From Verrucomicrobiota bacterium (GTDB lineage: Bacteria; Verrucomicrobiota; Verrucomicrobiia; Opitutales; Opitutaceae), in contig JADKHC010000021.1 of assembly GCA_016721945.1 (NCBI GenBank), positions 34,583-98,582 of the forward strand: a DNA stretch of 64,000 nt, in the 5' to 3' direction. The first letter of the stretch is position 1. Each line of letters starts with the position of its first letter. Position numbers and translations under genes: made by a program. This document shows positions 26,587 through 34,975 of this stretch, piece after piece. Under the pieces are notes generated by a model, which was not told the DNA's origin, did no database searches, and worked only from the letters and a program-made list of their open reading frames with translations.

Positions 26587-29103
26587 TTATGCGATACGTC
26601 TGACAGAGGTAATTATCAGGAGCATGGAAAGCGAATAGATGCCGAGAGAACCGCCACCTCCGGAGGAAGCTGCACTGGAGCTGTTCGTGGCGATGCCCGA
26701 ACCGGAAGCGTCGGGCGATGCGGATGAGCCGCCAGAGAGGGGTAAGCCCGGAGTTCCGGGACTCGTGCCACTACTGCTTGATGACGACGACGAGCTGGAG
26801 GAACTGCTGGCGCTCGAGCTGCTGGCGGAAAGCGTGGTGACGCTTACAGCCGATGATCTCGCGCTGATGTTTCCGGCCGCGTCGTAAGCAGAAATTGAAT
26901 ACGCGTACGACGTGGATAAATTTAGTCCACTGTCCGAGTAACTGGTTGAAGCCGTGGTGCCAGCCAGTGTGTTGTTGCGATAGACACCGTAACCGGTGAC
27001 AGCGACGTTGTCGGTAGAAGCTGTCCAAGTAAGTGAGACCGCTGTCGTTGAAGTGGCTTTGCCCGAGAGATTGGCTGGAACGCTTGGGGCGCTTGTATCC
27101 GATGGAATCTGCACGAATACCGGACCGAGCGAGGGCGTGACGGACAGGGATAGTTTACCACCCACTGTCGTCGCGGAAAGGGTCTGACCTGTCATGCTCT
27201 TTATCTGCGCACGCAGGTCTGGAATCAGAAGTGTGAAGGCGGGCGCGGTTTCCTCGGCCCAGACGATATATACTTTATTTGTGCTGCCATCGAGACGGAG
27301 GACATGCACTCCGCTGGGGGCGTTGTTGTACTGCATGAGACCAGCTAGGGTACGGCCGTTGGCAAAACTCAGAAGTGTACGCACAGCCGTCATCGCTGGC
27401 TTCTCGGAAAGATCCTGCGCTAACAGTCCGAAGTTGTGTTCGGGCTCTTGGGCGTTGCTGCCATCATCGTAGATATCGTAGAGCACGATGAGGGGCAGAT
27501 TTGCCCACCAACCGACCAGCAGTTCGCGGACAACCCGGTTTGCCTGAGCCGTACGAGCGACGCTGTCGTGGCCATTTTTCGGATTGGTCGTGCTGAGACG
27601 GGTGGACGAGAAGCCCCATTCGGTGCACCAAAGTGCCTTGCCGGGCATGACTCGGGCGACTCGATCGTTGAGTCGTAAAATGTCGGTCCAACGTTCCTCG
27701 GGTGGGCCATCGGTATAGAGGTGGGTACCAAAACCACTCGCTCCCGCCATGGCTCCCAAATTCTCCAACGTGTCCCAGTATCGGTAAGTGAGCTCGTACG
27801 GCGTGCTGAGCCCGCCAGTGATCACCCGAGCATTGGCGTTGCCGCGCATGACCGAGGCAACACCAGCCTTAAGAACCAAGGCGTACTCAGCAGCGTTTGG
27901 ACTGCCTCCCCAAAAACCGGCAACGTCTGGTTCGTTCCAAATTTCGAAGACCACGTTGCGTCCGACGTAGTGACGCGCGATTGCTTCGCAGTAGGCGGCA
28001 TATGCGTTGATCGCTTGTGTGGTGCGGGGCGGTGTCATCGCACCTCCAGTGTACAATGCATTGCCGTAATCGAGGATCGCCAGAACGCTAAGTCCTCTCG
28101 CTTCGGCGGTGGTGACGAGGGTGTCGAAACTGGAAAAGTTATAGGTGCCCGCAACCTGTTCGATTGTGCTCCAGGTAAAATCCATTCTTACCCAGCGAAG
28201 ACCTGCAGTCTTGATCTTGTCGAGGACCGGCGTGTTGTTTGTGAAATGTAGGTTTACTCCGGTTCGTTCTGCGAGCGTCCCCAAGCTGACGCCTGGCGCG
28301 ATCAATGTACCGCCAGTCAATTCCAACGTGGTTGCGGAAGAAGGCGCGCCGACAAGTTCGATGTCATCAAATCGCACGTAGCCCTTGTCGCGTTTCCCGG
28401 TTGCATCGAGCAACACTGCGATCTTTGCGATGGGCGGGTGAACAACGCCGTCGTTGGCGCCGCTCCAGTATTGGCTGGGTTTTGCCAGATCGATGTTGGT
28501 TTCGCGCCAGGCACCCGAAGACCGCGCGGTGAGGGGGGGAATGCCTTTGGCTGCGTACTGCAGGGTCTGGCCCGTGGCATCCGTAATTCTGATGCTGATG
28601 TTCAGATCAGGGCTGCTCAGCTGCTGCAAAAATCTCACAGCGATCGCCCCTGTGCTCTGCTGTGCCGAAACAGTGTGCTGAACCAAAACGTAGTGCGGAT
28701 CGAACGCAGCGGTGCTTCCCTGGATTGGAGTGAAGACATACTGGAGCTCGGCACACTTGCGATTCAGCGAAGTGGCACTAATGATTGCGCCTCGTGCACC
28801 GGGAAACTCGCCACCGTTGTAGAAGCTCCAGCTCGTGACGTCTGCGGTGTTCTCGAAATCTGCAATCACTCCTGTTGCTGTGGCGCTCGATTCCAGGAAC
28901 AGATGAAGTGTGAGGATGCCGGCCAAGGTCAGTGCTGATTTTCTGGGAACGTTATACAAAGCAGCATAAAAAGGCCGGCGGTGTATTCCAAGGCGCGATA
29001 ATATACGCGAGAAGTGGGGTGAACGCCGAGTGTACATTATATTACTATCCAATGGTTCGATGAAACGAGGATTGCAGAAGGCCGCCGTACGTTTGATCGG
29101 CAT
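26587..29103 (-). CDS. Secreted GH39-like glycoside hydrolase with FN3, Ser-rich linker and GlyGly-CTERM-like tail
   Basis: The 838-aa protein has a long n-region and a hydrophobic signal (ALTLAGILTLHLFLESSATATG). A carbohydrate-binding-like beta domain follows (VIADFENTADVTSWSFYNG). The (beta/alpha)8 domain has FEIWNEPDVAGFW, with the likely acid/base Glu, and ALWCTEWGF, with the likely nucleophile Glu. An FN3 domain comes next (PSVPANLSGKATSTTAVSLTW), then a run of serines. The end is SGGGGSLGIYSLSMLLIIT plus a basic SVRRIA, matching GlyGly-CTERM sorting signals. A strong Shine-Dalgarno (29111-29119) sets the start at 29103, not the ATG eight codons earlier. Its place beside the EPS locus recalls PslG, the GH39 enzyme of the Psl cluster, so it may cleave the self-made polymer. 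Substrate is unknown. Confidence 0.82.
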   Translation of the reverse strand: MPIKRTAAFCNPRFIEPLDSNIMYTRRSPHFSRILSRLGIHRRPFYAALYNVPRKSALTLAGILTLHLFLESSATATGVIADFENTADVTSWSFYNGGEFPGARGAIISATSLNRKCAELQYVFTPIQGSTAAFDPHYVLVQHTVSAQQSTGAIAVRFLQQLSSPDLNISIRITDATGQTLQYAAKGIPPLTARSSGAWRETNIDLAKPSQYWSGANDGVVHPPIAKIAVLLDATGKRDKGYVRFDDIELVGAPSSATTLELTGGTLIAPGVSLGTLAERTGVNLHFTNNTPVLDKIKTAGLRWVRMDFTWSTIEQVAGTYNFSSFDTLVTTAEARGLSVLAILDYGNALYTGGAMTPPRTTQAINAYAAYCEAIARHYVGRNVVFEIWNEPDVAGFWGGSPNAAEYALVLKAGVASVMRGNANARVITGGLSTPYELTYRYWDTLENLGAMAGASGFGTHLYTDGPPEERWTDILRLNDRVARVMPGKALWCTEWGFSSTRLSTTNPKNGHDSVARTAQANRVVRELLVGWWANLPLIVLYDIYDDGSNAQEPEHNFGLLAQDLSEKPAMTAVRTLLSFANGRTLAGLMQYNNAPSGVHVLRLDGSTNKVYIVWAEETAPAFTLLIPDLRAQIKSMTGQTLSATTVGGKLSLSVTPSLGPVFVQIPSDTSAPSVPANLSGKATSTTAVSLTWTASTDNVAVTGYGVYRNNTLAGTTASTSYSDSGLNLSTSYAYSISAYDAAGNISARSSAVSVTTLSASSSSASSSSSSSSSSSSSGTSPGTPGLPLSGGSSASPDASGSGIATNSSSAASSGGGGSLGIYSLSMLLIITSVRRIA

Positions 29104-29110
29104 ATTTACG

Positions 29111-29119
29111 CCCTCCTTT
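29111..29119 (-). promoter_or_regulatory. Strong ribosome binding site of the GH39-like gene
   Basis: On the minus strand the sequence AAAGGAGGG lies 7 nt before the ATG at 29103. Most genes in this window have weak or no Shine-Dalgarno sequence, so this one stands out and decides the start codon. Confidence 0.75.
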
Positions 29120-29526
29120 AAGAACATCGCTTTCCCGTGAAAACGTCCGCGCTGTTTCGTAAGTTGTTTGTGAATCGAGACACCTGTCTTTATTTTGCAG
29201 GATTAGTTCAATCCATCGATGGATTCACACGTTTTTGAGTCGCTCACAACATCGACCCATTTACCGCTATCATGTGTTTCAATACTACCGTTGAAAATGG
29301 CGTTGGTACGACGAAGGCTGTTTCGCAGATGAATCGTGCGAGAAGGAGCAACGGTTGCTGGCGCGCTGATTTCGTTTCAGGAGTTAGGCGATGCATGCGT
29401 GTTCGCGAATAGGTTGGGTTTCGGTAGTTCTTCGTTCTACAGGATAAATCTTAGATTTGTTGTTAGGCTGGAGTTTGTGTTTTGCTCATCCTTGGCTTTA
29501 GATATGTTAGCTGGAGCAAACTGAAC
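29120..29526. promoter_or_regulatory. Divergent promoter region between GH39-like and AraC genes
   Basis: No gene is visible. It contains a 16-bp perfect palindrome (29210-29225, aatccatcgatggatt). An outer pair, gtgaatc (29170-29176) and gattcac (29222-29228), is in inverted orientation. Either could bind a regulator of the GH39-like gene or be an autoregulatory site of the AraC gene. Confidence 0.4.
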
Positions 29527-30597
29527 ATGATCGCATCGATCCCCACCATGCATCATCCTGCGGACGCACCGCGCGATACGGCAGAAACGAAGGCCATTTT
29601 TAATGCGCCGGCGCTCAGCTTGGAAAACCGTGCTGAAATGAGGAAGGTCTTTGACCGTGCGATCCGCCAGGCGGATCACCAGCAGCTCCCGCTTAAAATC
29701 CCGCACGAGCCGAACTCGGGGCAAAGCGTGAAGGGCATGCATTATCACTATCGCCCGGAGTTTTTCCTTCAACTTCAAGGTTCGACCACATTCCGTTTTC
29801 CCAGGGAAAGTTTTGTTCTGAGCCCTGACGAGATTTGTGTGATTCCGGCGAACGTGCCGCACGGTGAACAAGTACAGGCCGAGCAGGGGCATCCATTTAG
29901 GAATTTAGTGGCGGGTTTCTACAATCATACCATCAGCCTGCATTTTGCCTGCGAAGTCGCTGAAGGAAAACCGGACATCGAGTCCATTGAATTTTTCGAC
30001 GCACCGAACCTTGATATCTTCCTAACGCTTTGCAATGGCCTCGTGCAGTCGCACGGTATGAATACTCCGGCGCGCGATGCGGTGCTGAAGGGCATGACAC
30101 TATCGCTCCTCGGCCTTTTTCGTAACATCGTCGAGACGGGCACCGACCGGATCAACTGCGACATAGGGAAGGTGTATCAGGCAAAATGTCTCGTGCGTGA
30201 ACAATTTTCCAACCCGGAGCTCAGCGTGCAACAAATTGCCGAGAAGTTGTCCTGCTCGCCTGATTATCTCAGCCATCTTTTCCATACCGAGACGAAGGAA
30301 AAGCTGACGCATTATATTCAGCGCATCCGGATCGATAGCGCAATCCTGGCTCTAGAAACCACGGCGCTAAATATTTCTGAGATCGCCTACACAAGCGGGT
30401 TTGCCGATCCGGCTTATTTTGCGCGTGTGTTCAAGCAGCACAAAGGCAACACGCCGCAGGAATTTCGCGCTGAACTTGAGGCGCAGAGAAACCGACGCGA
30501 GGAACAGCCCAAGACGGTTTATTTTGACCGGCTCGATTTTTCACCCGGTGCGCCGCACTCCGGTGCATCGCGACCGCCGATGCCGGTCGCGCCCTGA
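29527..30597 (+). CDS. AraC-family transcriptional regulator with cupin sensor domain
   Basis: The 356-aa protein has an N-terminal cupin-like domain (MHYHYRPEFFLQLQGS, VIPANVPHGEQVQ). The C-terminal AraC domain has two helix-turn-helix units: SVQQIAEKLSCSPDYLSHLF, then LNISEIAYTSGFADPAYFARVF followed by the NTPQEFRAE signature. It is transcribed away from the GH39-like gene and converges on the starch operon at 30636. It is the only local regulator next to that operon, so control of alpha-glucan genes is likely but not shown. I chose the ATG at 29527 rather than an in-frame start 15 codons upstream; an ATG at 29548 is also possible. Confidence 0.87.
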   Translation: MIASIPTMHHPADAPRDTAETKAIFNAPALSLENRAEMRKVFDRAIRQADHQQLPLKIPHEPNSGQSVKGMHYHYRPEFFLQLQGSTTFRFPRESFVLSPDEICVIPANVPHGEQVQAEQGHPFRNLVAGFYNHTISLHFACEVAEGKPDIESIEFFDAPNLDIFLTLCNGLVQSHGMNTPARDAVLKGMTLSLLGLFRNIVETGTDRINCDIGKVYQAKCLVREQFSNPELSVQQIAEKLSCSPDYLSHLFHTETKEKLTHYIQRIRIDSAILALETTALNISEIAYTSGFADPAYFARVFKQHKGNTPQEFRAELEAQRNRREEQPKTVYFDRLDFSPGAPHSGASRPPMPVAP

Positions 30598-30635
30598 GAC
30601 GGTTGCACCGCACAGGGTTAGGACTGCGGGGCGTA

Positions 30636-32015
30636 TCACTTCACGAATACGCGGTAGCTCCATGGCTCGATTTTTAACTCTGATGACACGCTCAGCTCCA
30701 TCCGTTTGCCGCTAAAATATTCTGTGTACATCCCCTGAAAGAGGCTTTCACCGAATTTCACCGAACGGGCTTCTTTGGAAAAATTGAACACAGCGAAAAT
30801 CTTGTCGTGTTCATTTTGACGCACGAAGCTTAAGACTGTTTCTGGTGAGCTGTTCGGCACACGAATCATGAGCGCGCCCCAGCGGCCATTCCAAAGCGCT
30901 GTGTTACTTTTCTTGAGGGTGAATAGTTTTCGATAGAGTTCAGCGACCGGGCTTTCTTGCCACTCGATGGGATCTTTTTCGAAGAACTTGAGGCGTTTCG
31001 ATTCACCGGCTTCCTGGCCGTTGTGAAGAAGCGGCATGCCATCGCCCACGACAGAAAGCACGATTGCGGCGTCGAGTGCTTCGCCGAATTGCTCGGACTG
31101 CGTGCCATCCCAGGCGTTTTTATCGTGATTGCTGACGAAGGTCATGCGTATGCAGTCGAGTGGAAACGAGCCTTCATTGCCTGAATAGTAACCAATCAAT
31201 GCGCCCAAATTCGCTTTCCCTTTGGCGACTTGATGCATCGCATCGTACCAACCCCACGCATAAGTCATATCAAAAGCTTCCGCGTGGAGATCGCGAGAAT
31301 CCGCTTCTGCGAGCATGAACACGGGTTTGATCGCATCGAGCTCGCGTCGGACGTTGTTCCAAAAGTCGAGCGGGACAAAGCCTGCAACATCGCACCGGTA
31401 GCCGTCGATGTCCGCCTCGGTCACCCAATATTTCATCGCCTCGGTCATGTATTTTCTCAGGCCGGGCTGGCGGTAATCCAAGTTGATAATATCCGTCCAG
31501 TCGAACCAGGGAGTTGGACGAAAATTGCCTTTCCAGTCGTGCTGGTACCATTCGGGATGCTTCGTCGCCAGTGGATTGTCCCAGGCGGTATGGTTGGCAA
31601 CCCAATCGAGAATGACATGGAATCCCTGAGCATGAGCCGCAGCGACAAAGTGTTTCAGGTCGGCCAGAGTGCCGAGTTCCGGATTAACCTCGCGGTAGTC
31701 GATAACTGAATACGGGCTGCCGAGCGTGCCTTTGCGGTTTTTTTCGCCGATCGGGTGGATGGGCATCAGCCAGAGAATGTCGACATTCAGCGTTTTGAGT
31801 CGCGGTAGTTGCTGCTCTGCGGCCTTGAACGTTCCTTCCGCAGTGAATTGTCGGAGGTTAATCTGGTAGATGACGGCATTTTTGCTCCATTCCGGATGGT
31901 TAATCTTTACGTAGGGAATTGGCTGATACGGGTCAACAGCCGCAGGAGCTGCATCGCGCGCGAGGCAGGGGAGCGCCGAAAATAGAGCGATGATCGAAAA
32001 GAGAATACGTTGCAT
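30636..32015 (-). CDS. Secreted alpha-amylase-type glycoside hydrolase (GH13)
   Basis: The 459-aa protein has a signal peptide (ILFSIIALFSALPCLA) and a GH13 barrel. The conserved regions are visible: DVILWLMPIHP-like region with LWLMPIHPIGE, DWVANHTAWDN (region I), GYRCDVAG (nucleophile Asp), FMLAEADS (acid/base Glu) and FVSNHDKNAWDG (His-Asp). A small beta domain ends the protein. It is shorter than many alpha-amylases and lacks extra binding modules. It is the last gene of the minus-strand GH31-malQ-MFS-GH13 run, 13 nt after the MFS gene, and should cut maltodextrins in the periplasm or outside. Confidence 0.9.
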   Translation of the reverse strand: MQRILFSIIALFSALPCLARDAAPAAVDPYQPIPYVKINHPEWSKNAVIYQINLRQFTAEGTFKAAEQQLPRLKTLNVDILWLMPIHPIGEKNRKGTLGSPYSVIDYREVNPELGTLADLKHFVAAAHAQGFHVILDWVANHTAWDNPLATKHPEWYQHDWKGNFRPTPWFDWTDIINLDYRQPGLRKYMTEAMKYWVTEADIDGYRCDVAGFVPLDFWNNVRRELDAIKPVFMLAEADSRDLHAEAFDMTYAWGWYDAMHQVAKGKANLGALIGYYSGNEGSFPLDCIRMTFVSNHDKNAWDGTQSEQFGEALDAAIVLSVVGDGMPLLHNGQEAGESKRLKFFEKDPIEWQESPVAELYRKLFTLKKSNTALWNGRWGALMIRVPNSSPETVLSFVRQNEHDKIFAVFNFSKEARSVKFGESLFQGMYTEYFSGKRMELSVSSELKIEPWSYRVFVK

Positions 32016-32028
32016 GGCCGAATAGGTT

Positions 32029-33396
32029 TTAGGCGTTGGCGGATGGTTGTTTATTTTCGCTCGGAACGAACGCGACAGTCAGAGCCGCGGCGATGAACAG
32101 GCAGACACCGCCCGCCATCACTGCGTGGACGAGGTTTCCGTGCAGATAGTTTTTGACGAGATCACCGAAGAACAGCGCGGCCAGGATTTCCGGCAGCACG
32201 ATGAAGAAATTAAAAATCCCCATGTACACGCCCATGCGTTCTGGTGGCAGAGCGCCAGCGAGGATCGCGTATGGCATGGAGAGAATCGAGGCCCAGGCGA
32301 TGCCGCCCAGCGCGAGTGCGCCGAGTAACAGATATTTTTGCTCCTCGCCGTGAATGAAGCCGACGGCCAAGAGACCGACACCGCCGAGTGCGAGACAAAC
32401 GCTGTGGACGTGACGACGATCCATTTTTCGCGCGGCAGCCATCAGGCCGAAGGCGGCAAGAAAAGTTACTGCATCTTTGAGCGCATAGCAGACACCGGCC
32501 CATTCAGCGCCACGTTTGAAGAGATCTGTGCCTGGGTCGTTGCTACCGAAAATCACCGGTACGGCATTCGAGAAATGCAGCCACATGCAGAACAACCCGA
32601 GCCAGGTGAAAAATTGGACCAAGGCCAGCCGCCGCATTGTGCCGGGCATATTCGCCAACGCGTCGGGGATTTCCTTCAATAGATGCATGAAGCCGCGGCG
32701 CTCGGCTTTTTTGCGGCGAAATTCTTCCATGTTTTCAGGTGGATTCTCTTTCGTAGAAAGTACGGTCCACAGGACGGCCGAGAAGAATGCAGCTGCTCCG
32801 ATATAGAATGAAATTCTAACGTTGATCGGCAGCGCGTTTGCTCCGTCGGCTTCACTACTGATGTGGAACCAATTTCGCAAAATGTAGGGCAGTAATCCCG
32901 CAATCACCGCGCCGACACCGATAAAAAAACTCTGCATAGCGAAACCCATGCCACGTTGTTCCTCGGGTAGTTTGTCCGCGACGAAGGCACGGAATGGCTC
33001 CATCGAGACATTGATCGAGGCATCCAAAATCCACAGGAGAATGGCCGCCATATAGAACTTCGGAAGGTTCGGCATGAGCCAGTCGGCTAACGAGCCGGAG
33101 TTCGGCATCAAAACCAGCGCGATCGAACTGAGAATTGCGCCGACCAAAAAGTATGGGCGTCGTCGACCGAGCGGACACCACGTGCGGTCACTCATTGCTC
33201 CGATGATCGGTTGTACAATGAAACCCGTCAGCGGCGCGGCGAGCCAGAGCTTTGAAATCTGGTCATCGGCGGCACCAAGGTATTTGTAGATCGGACTCAT
33301 GTTGGCCATCTGCAGGCCCCAGCCGAACTGGATGCCCAGAAAACCAAAACTCATGTTCCAAATAGCAGGAAGGGAAAGTGGACGCGGTGAACTCAT
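32029..33396 (-). CDS. MFS sugar transporter (SLC45/maltose-permease-like)
   Basis: The 455-aa protein has 12 predicted membrane segments. FGFLGIQFGWGLQMANMSPIYKYLGA at the start and the loop SDRTWCPLGRRRPYFLVGA match the SLC45/GPH-type sugar transporters found in maltodextrin loci. It should bring maltose or short maltodextrins across the inner membrane by proton symport. The ATG overlaps the malQ stop (ATGA at 33393-33396), and the GH13 gene follows 13 nt later, so it is embedded in the alpha-glucan operon. Confidence 0.88.
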   Translation of the reverse strand: MSSPRPLSLPAIWNMSFGFLGIQFGWGLQMANMSPIYKYLGAADDQISKLWLAAPLTGFIVQPIIGAMSDRTWCPLGRRRPYFLVGAILSSIALVLMPNSGSLADWLMPNLPKFYMAAILLWILDASINVSMEPFRAFVADKLPEEQRGMGFAMQSFFIGVGAVIAGLLPYILRNWFHISSEADGANALPINVRISFYIGAAAFFSAVLWTVLSTKENPPENMEEFRRKKAERRGFMHLLKEIPDALANMPGTMRRLALVQFFTWLGLFCMWLHFSNAVPVIFGSNDPGTDLFKRGAEWAGVCYALKDAVTFLAAFGLMAAARKMDRRHVHSVCLALGGVGLLAVGFIHGEEQKYLLLGALALGGIAWASILSMPYAILAGALPPERMGVYMGIFNFFIVLPEILAALFFGDLVKNYLHGNLVHAVMAGGVCLFIAAALTVAFVPSENKQPSANA

Positions 33397-34961
33397 GGGG
33401 TGGGTGGTTCGCTGTAGTCACGAAGGACGCGGGTGCCTGAACGATCGTAAAGATCGATCCATTGTTTCAAAGTAGTAGTTCGTTCTCCGGCCAGTTCATC
33501 CAGCTCGTGGGTAGTAAAGCGCCACTGCCAGTTGCCCTCGGTTGTGCCAGGACGGTTCAAAGTGGCGGAGGCGGGGAGATCGAGCAAGTCTTGCATTGGA
33601 ATCACCGCGAGACGCGAAGGCGTGGCGAAAGCGGCGCGGATCATCGGCCAAGCCGAGCAAGAACCGTTAAGGTGAAAATATTCAGAGACCTTTTGCGCAT
33701 ATGGCTGGGTTATGCTTTCGAGCCATCCCCGCGTCGTGATGTTGTCGTGAGTGCCGGTGTAGGCGACGCTGTTTTGTGGATAGAAGTGGGGTAAGTTTAC
33801 GTTGTTGGCATCGTGGCCGTACGCGAATTGGAGGATCTTCATGCCCGGCAGACCGCTAGCCCGACGAAGATCAACCACCCCGGGTCCGATATAACCAAGA
33901 TCTTCAGCGATGATTTTTGCCTCAGGCAAAGCGTTCTGCACGGCCTTAAAGAAGGGAAGTCCGGGGCCTTTCAGCCAACGACCGCAGCGGGCATCGGCCG
34001 CGCCAAAGGGAACCTCCCAATAGGTGTCAAAGCCGCGGAAGTGATCGAGCCGGATGACGTCGTAGAGTGCAAACGCCGCTCGTAGCCGGGCGAGCCACCA
34101 AGTGTAACCTGTACGCGCAAGGTATTCCCAATCGTAGAGGGGATTGCCCCAAAGCTGGCCGAGTGACGAAAAATAGTCTGGTGGCACACCGGCAACGGCG
34201 AGTGGACGCCCATGGTTATCGAGACGGAAGACGGAATGATTTTGCCACACGTCAGCGCTGTCGAGCGCGACAAAGATCGGTACATCGCCGATGAGCCCCA
34301 CGCCGCGTTCCGCCGCATAACGACGCAGGCGGTTCCATTGGGCGAAGAAAACATACTGATAAAAAATGTGACGCGCGGCGTCTTCGCGCACGGCGGGAGG
34401 TAACACCTCCTGGAGATCGGGTGACCAACGGCGAAAATCCTCGGGCCACAAGTTCCAGGGATAACCGCCAAAATGAGATTTTAGCGCCATGAAATGGGCG
34501 AATGGCTCTAACCAACTGGCATGCAATTGGCAGAATTTTTCGAGGGAACCATAACCATCGAGACCGTCACGACCCGTGGCTGCATAACGATCATAAGCGC
34601 GAGCCAGCACCGGCCAAAATTTTGCGTAGAGTTCGCCGTAGTCGACTTTACCCGAGGGCAGAGCATGAAGCGGAGCGAGTTCGTCGTCGTGTATTAACCC
34701 GGCCGTTGCGAGTTCGCCGAGATCGATGAAGTAAGGATTGCCCGCGTTGCTGGAGAAAAGTTGATAGGGCGAATCGCCGTAGCCCGTGGGGCCGATCGGG
34801 CAGATCTGCCAGTAGCGGAAGCCGGCGGTGGCGAGAAAGTCGATAAAGCGACGCGCGCCAGGGCCAAGGTTCCCGATACCGTGTTCCCCGGGAAGACTTG
34901 AAACGTGGGCCAGCACACCGGCGGTGCGGGTGTTTAGCCAGGTGGGTAGAGGAAAGTCCAT
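33393..34961 (-). CDS. malQ: 4-alpha-glucanotransferase (amylomaltase, GH77)
   Basis: The 522-aa cytoplasmic enzyme disproportionates maltodextrins. It has no signal peptide. It starts with RTAGVLAHVSSLPGEHGIGNLG, followed by FRYWQICPIGPTGYGDSPYQ. Catalytic regions are IGDVPIFVALDSADVW, VIRLDHFRGFDTYWE (nucleophile Asp), KIIAEDLGYI (acid/base Glu) and TGTHDNITTRGW. The length is typical for the single-domain bacterial form. It sits 14 nt downstream of the GH31 gene and overlaps the MFS transporter gene, so the imported sugar is processed by the product of the same operon. Confidence 0.95.
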   Translation of the reverse strand: MDFPLPTWLNTRTAGVLAHVSSLPGEHGIGNLGPGARRFIDFLATAGFRYWQICPIGPTGYGDSPYQLFSSNAGNPYFIDLGELATAGLIHDDELAPLHALPSGKVDYGELYAKFWPVLARAYDRYAATGRDGLDGYGSLEKFCQLHASWLEPFAHFMALKSHFGGYPWNLWPEDFRRWSPDLQEVLPPAVREDAARHIFYQYVFFAQWNRLRRYAAERGVGLIGDVPIFVALDSADVWQNHSVFRLDNHGRPLAVAGVPPDYFSSLGQLWGNPLYDWEYLARTGYTWWLARLRAAFALYDVIRLDHFRGFDTYWEVPFGAADARCGRWLKGPGLPFFKAVQNALPEAKIIAEDLGYIGPGVVDLRRASGLPGMKILQFAYGHDANNVNLPHFYPQNSVAYTGTHDNITTRGWLESITQPYAQKVSEYFHLNGSCSAWPMIRAAFATPSRLAVIPMQDLLDLPASATLNRPGTTEGNWQWRFTTHELDELAGERTTTLKQWIDLYDRSGTRVLRDYSEPPTP

Positions 34962-34975
34962 GGAAGGGAAAAGGG

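Noticed and set aside
26760..26830. Serine-codon run as a CRISPR or microsatellite array
   Set aside because: It has no repeat-spacer structure and encodes the Ser-rich linker in frame.
26639..26887. Acidic, Glu-rich small protein
   Set aside because: It is the antisense of the Ser-rich linker and tail of the GH39-like protein; its composition follows from that.
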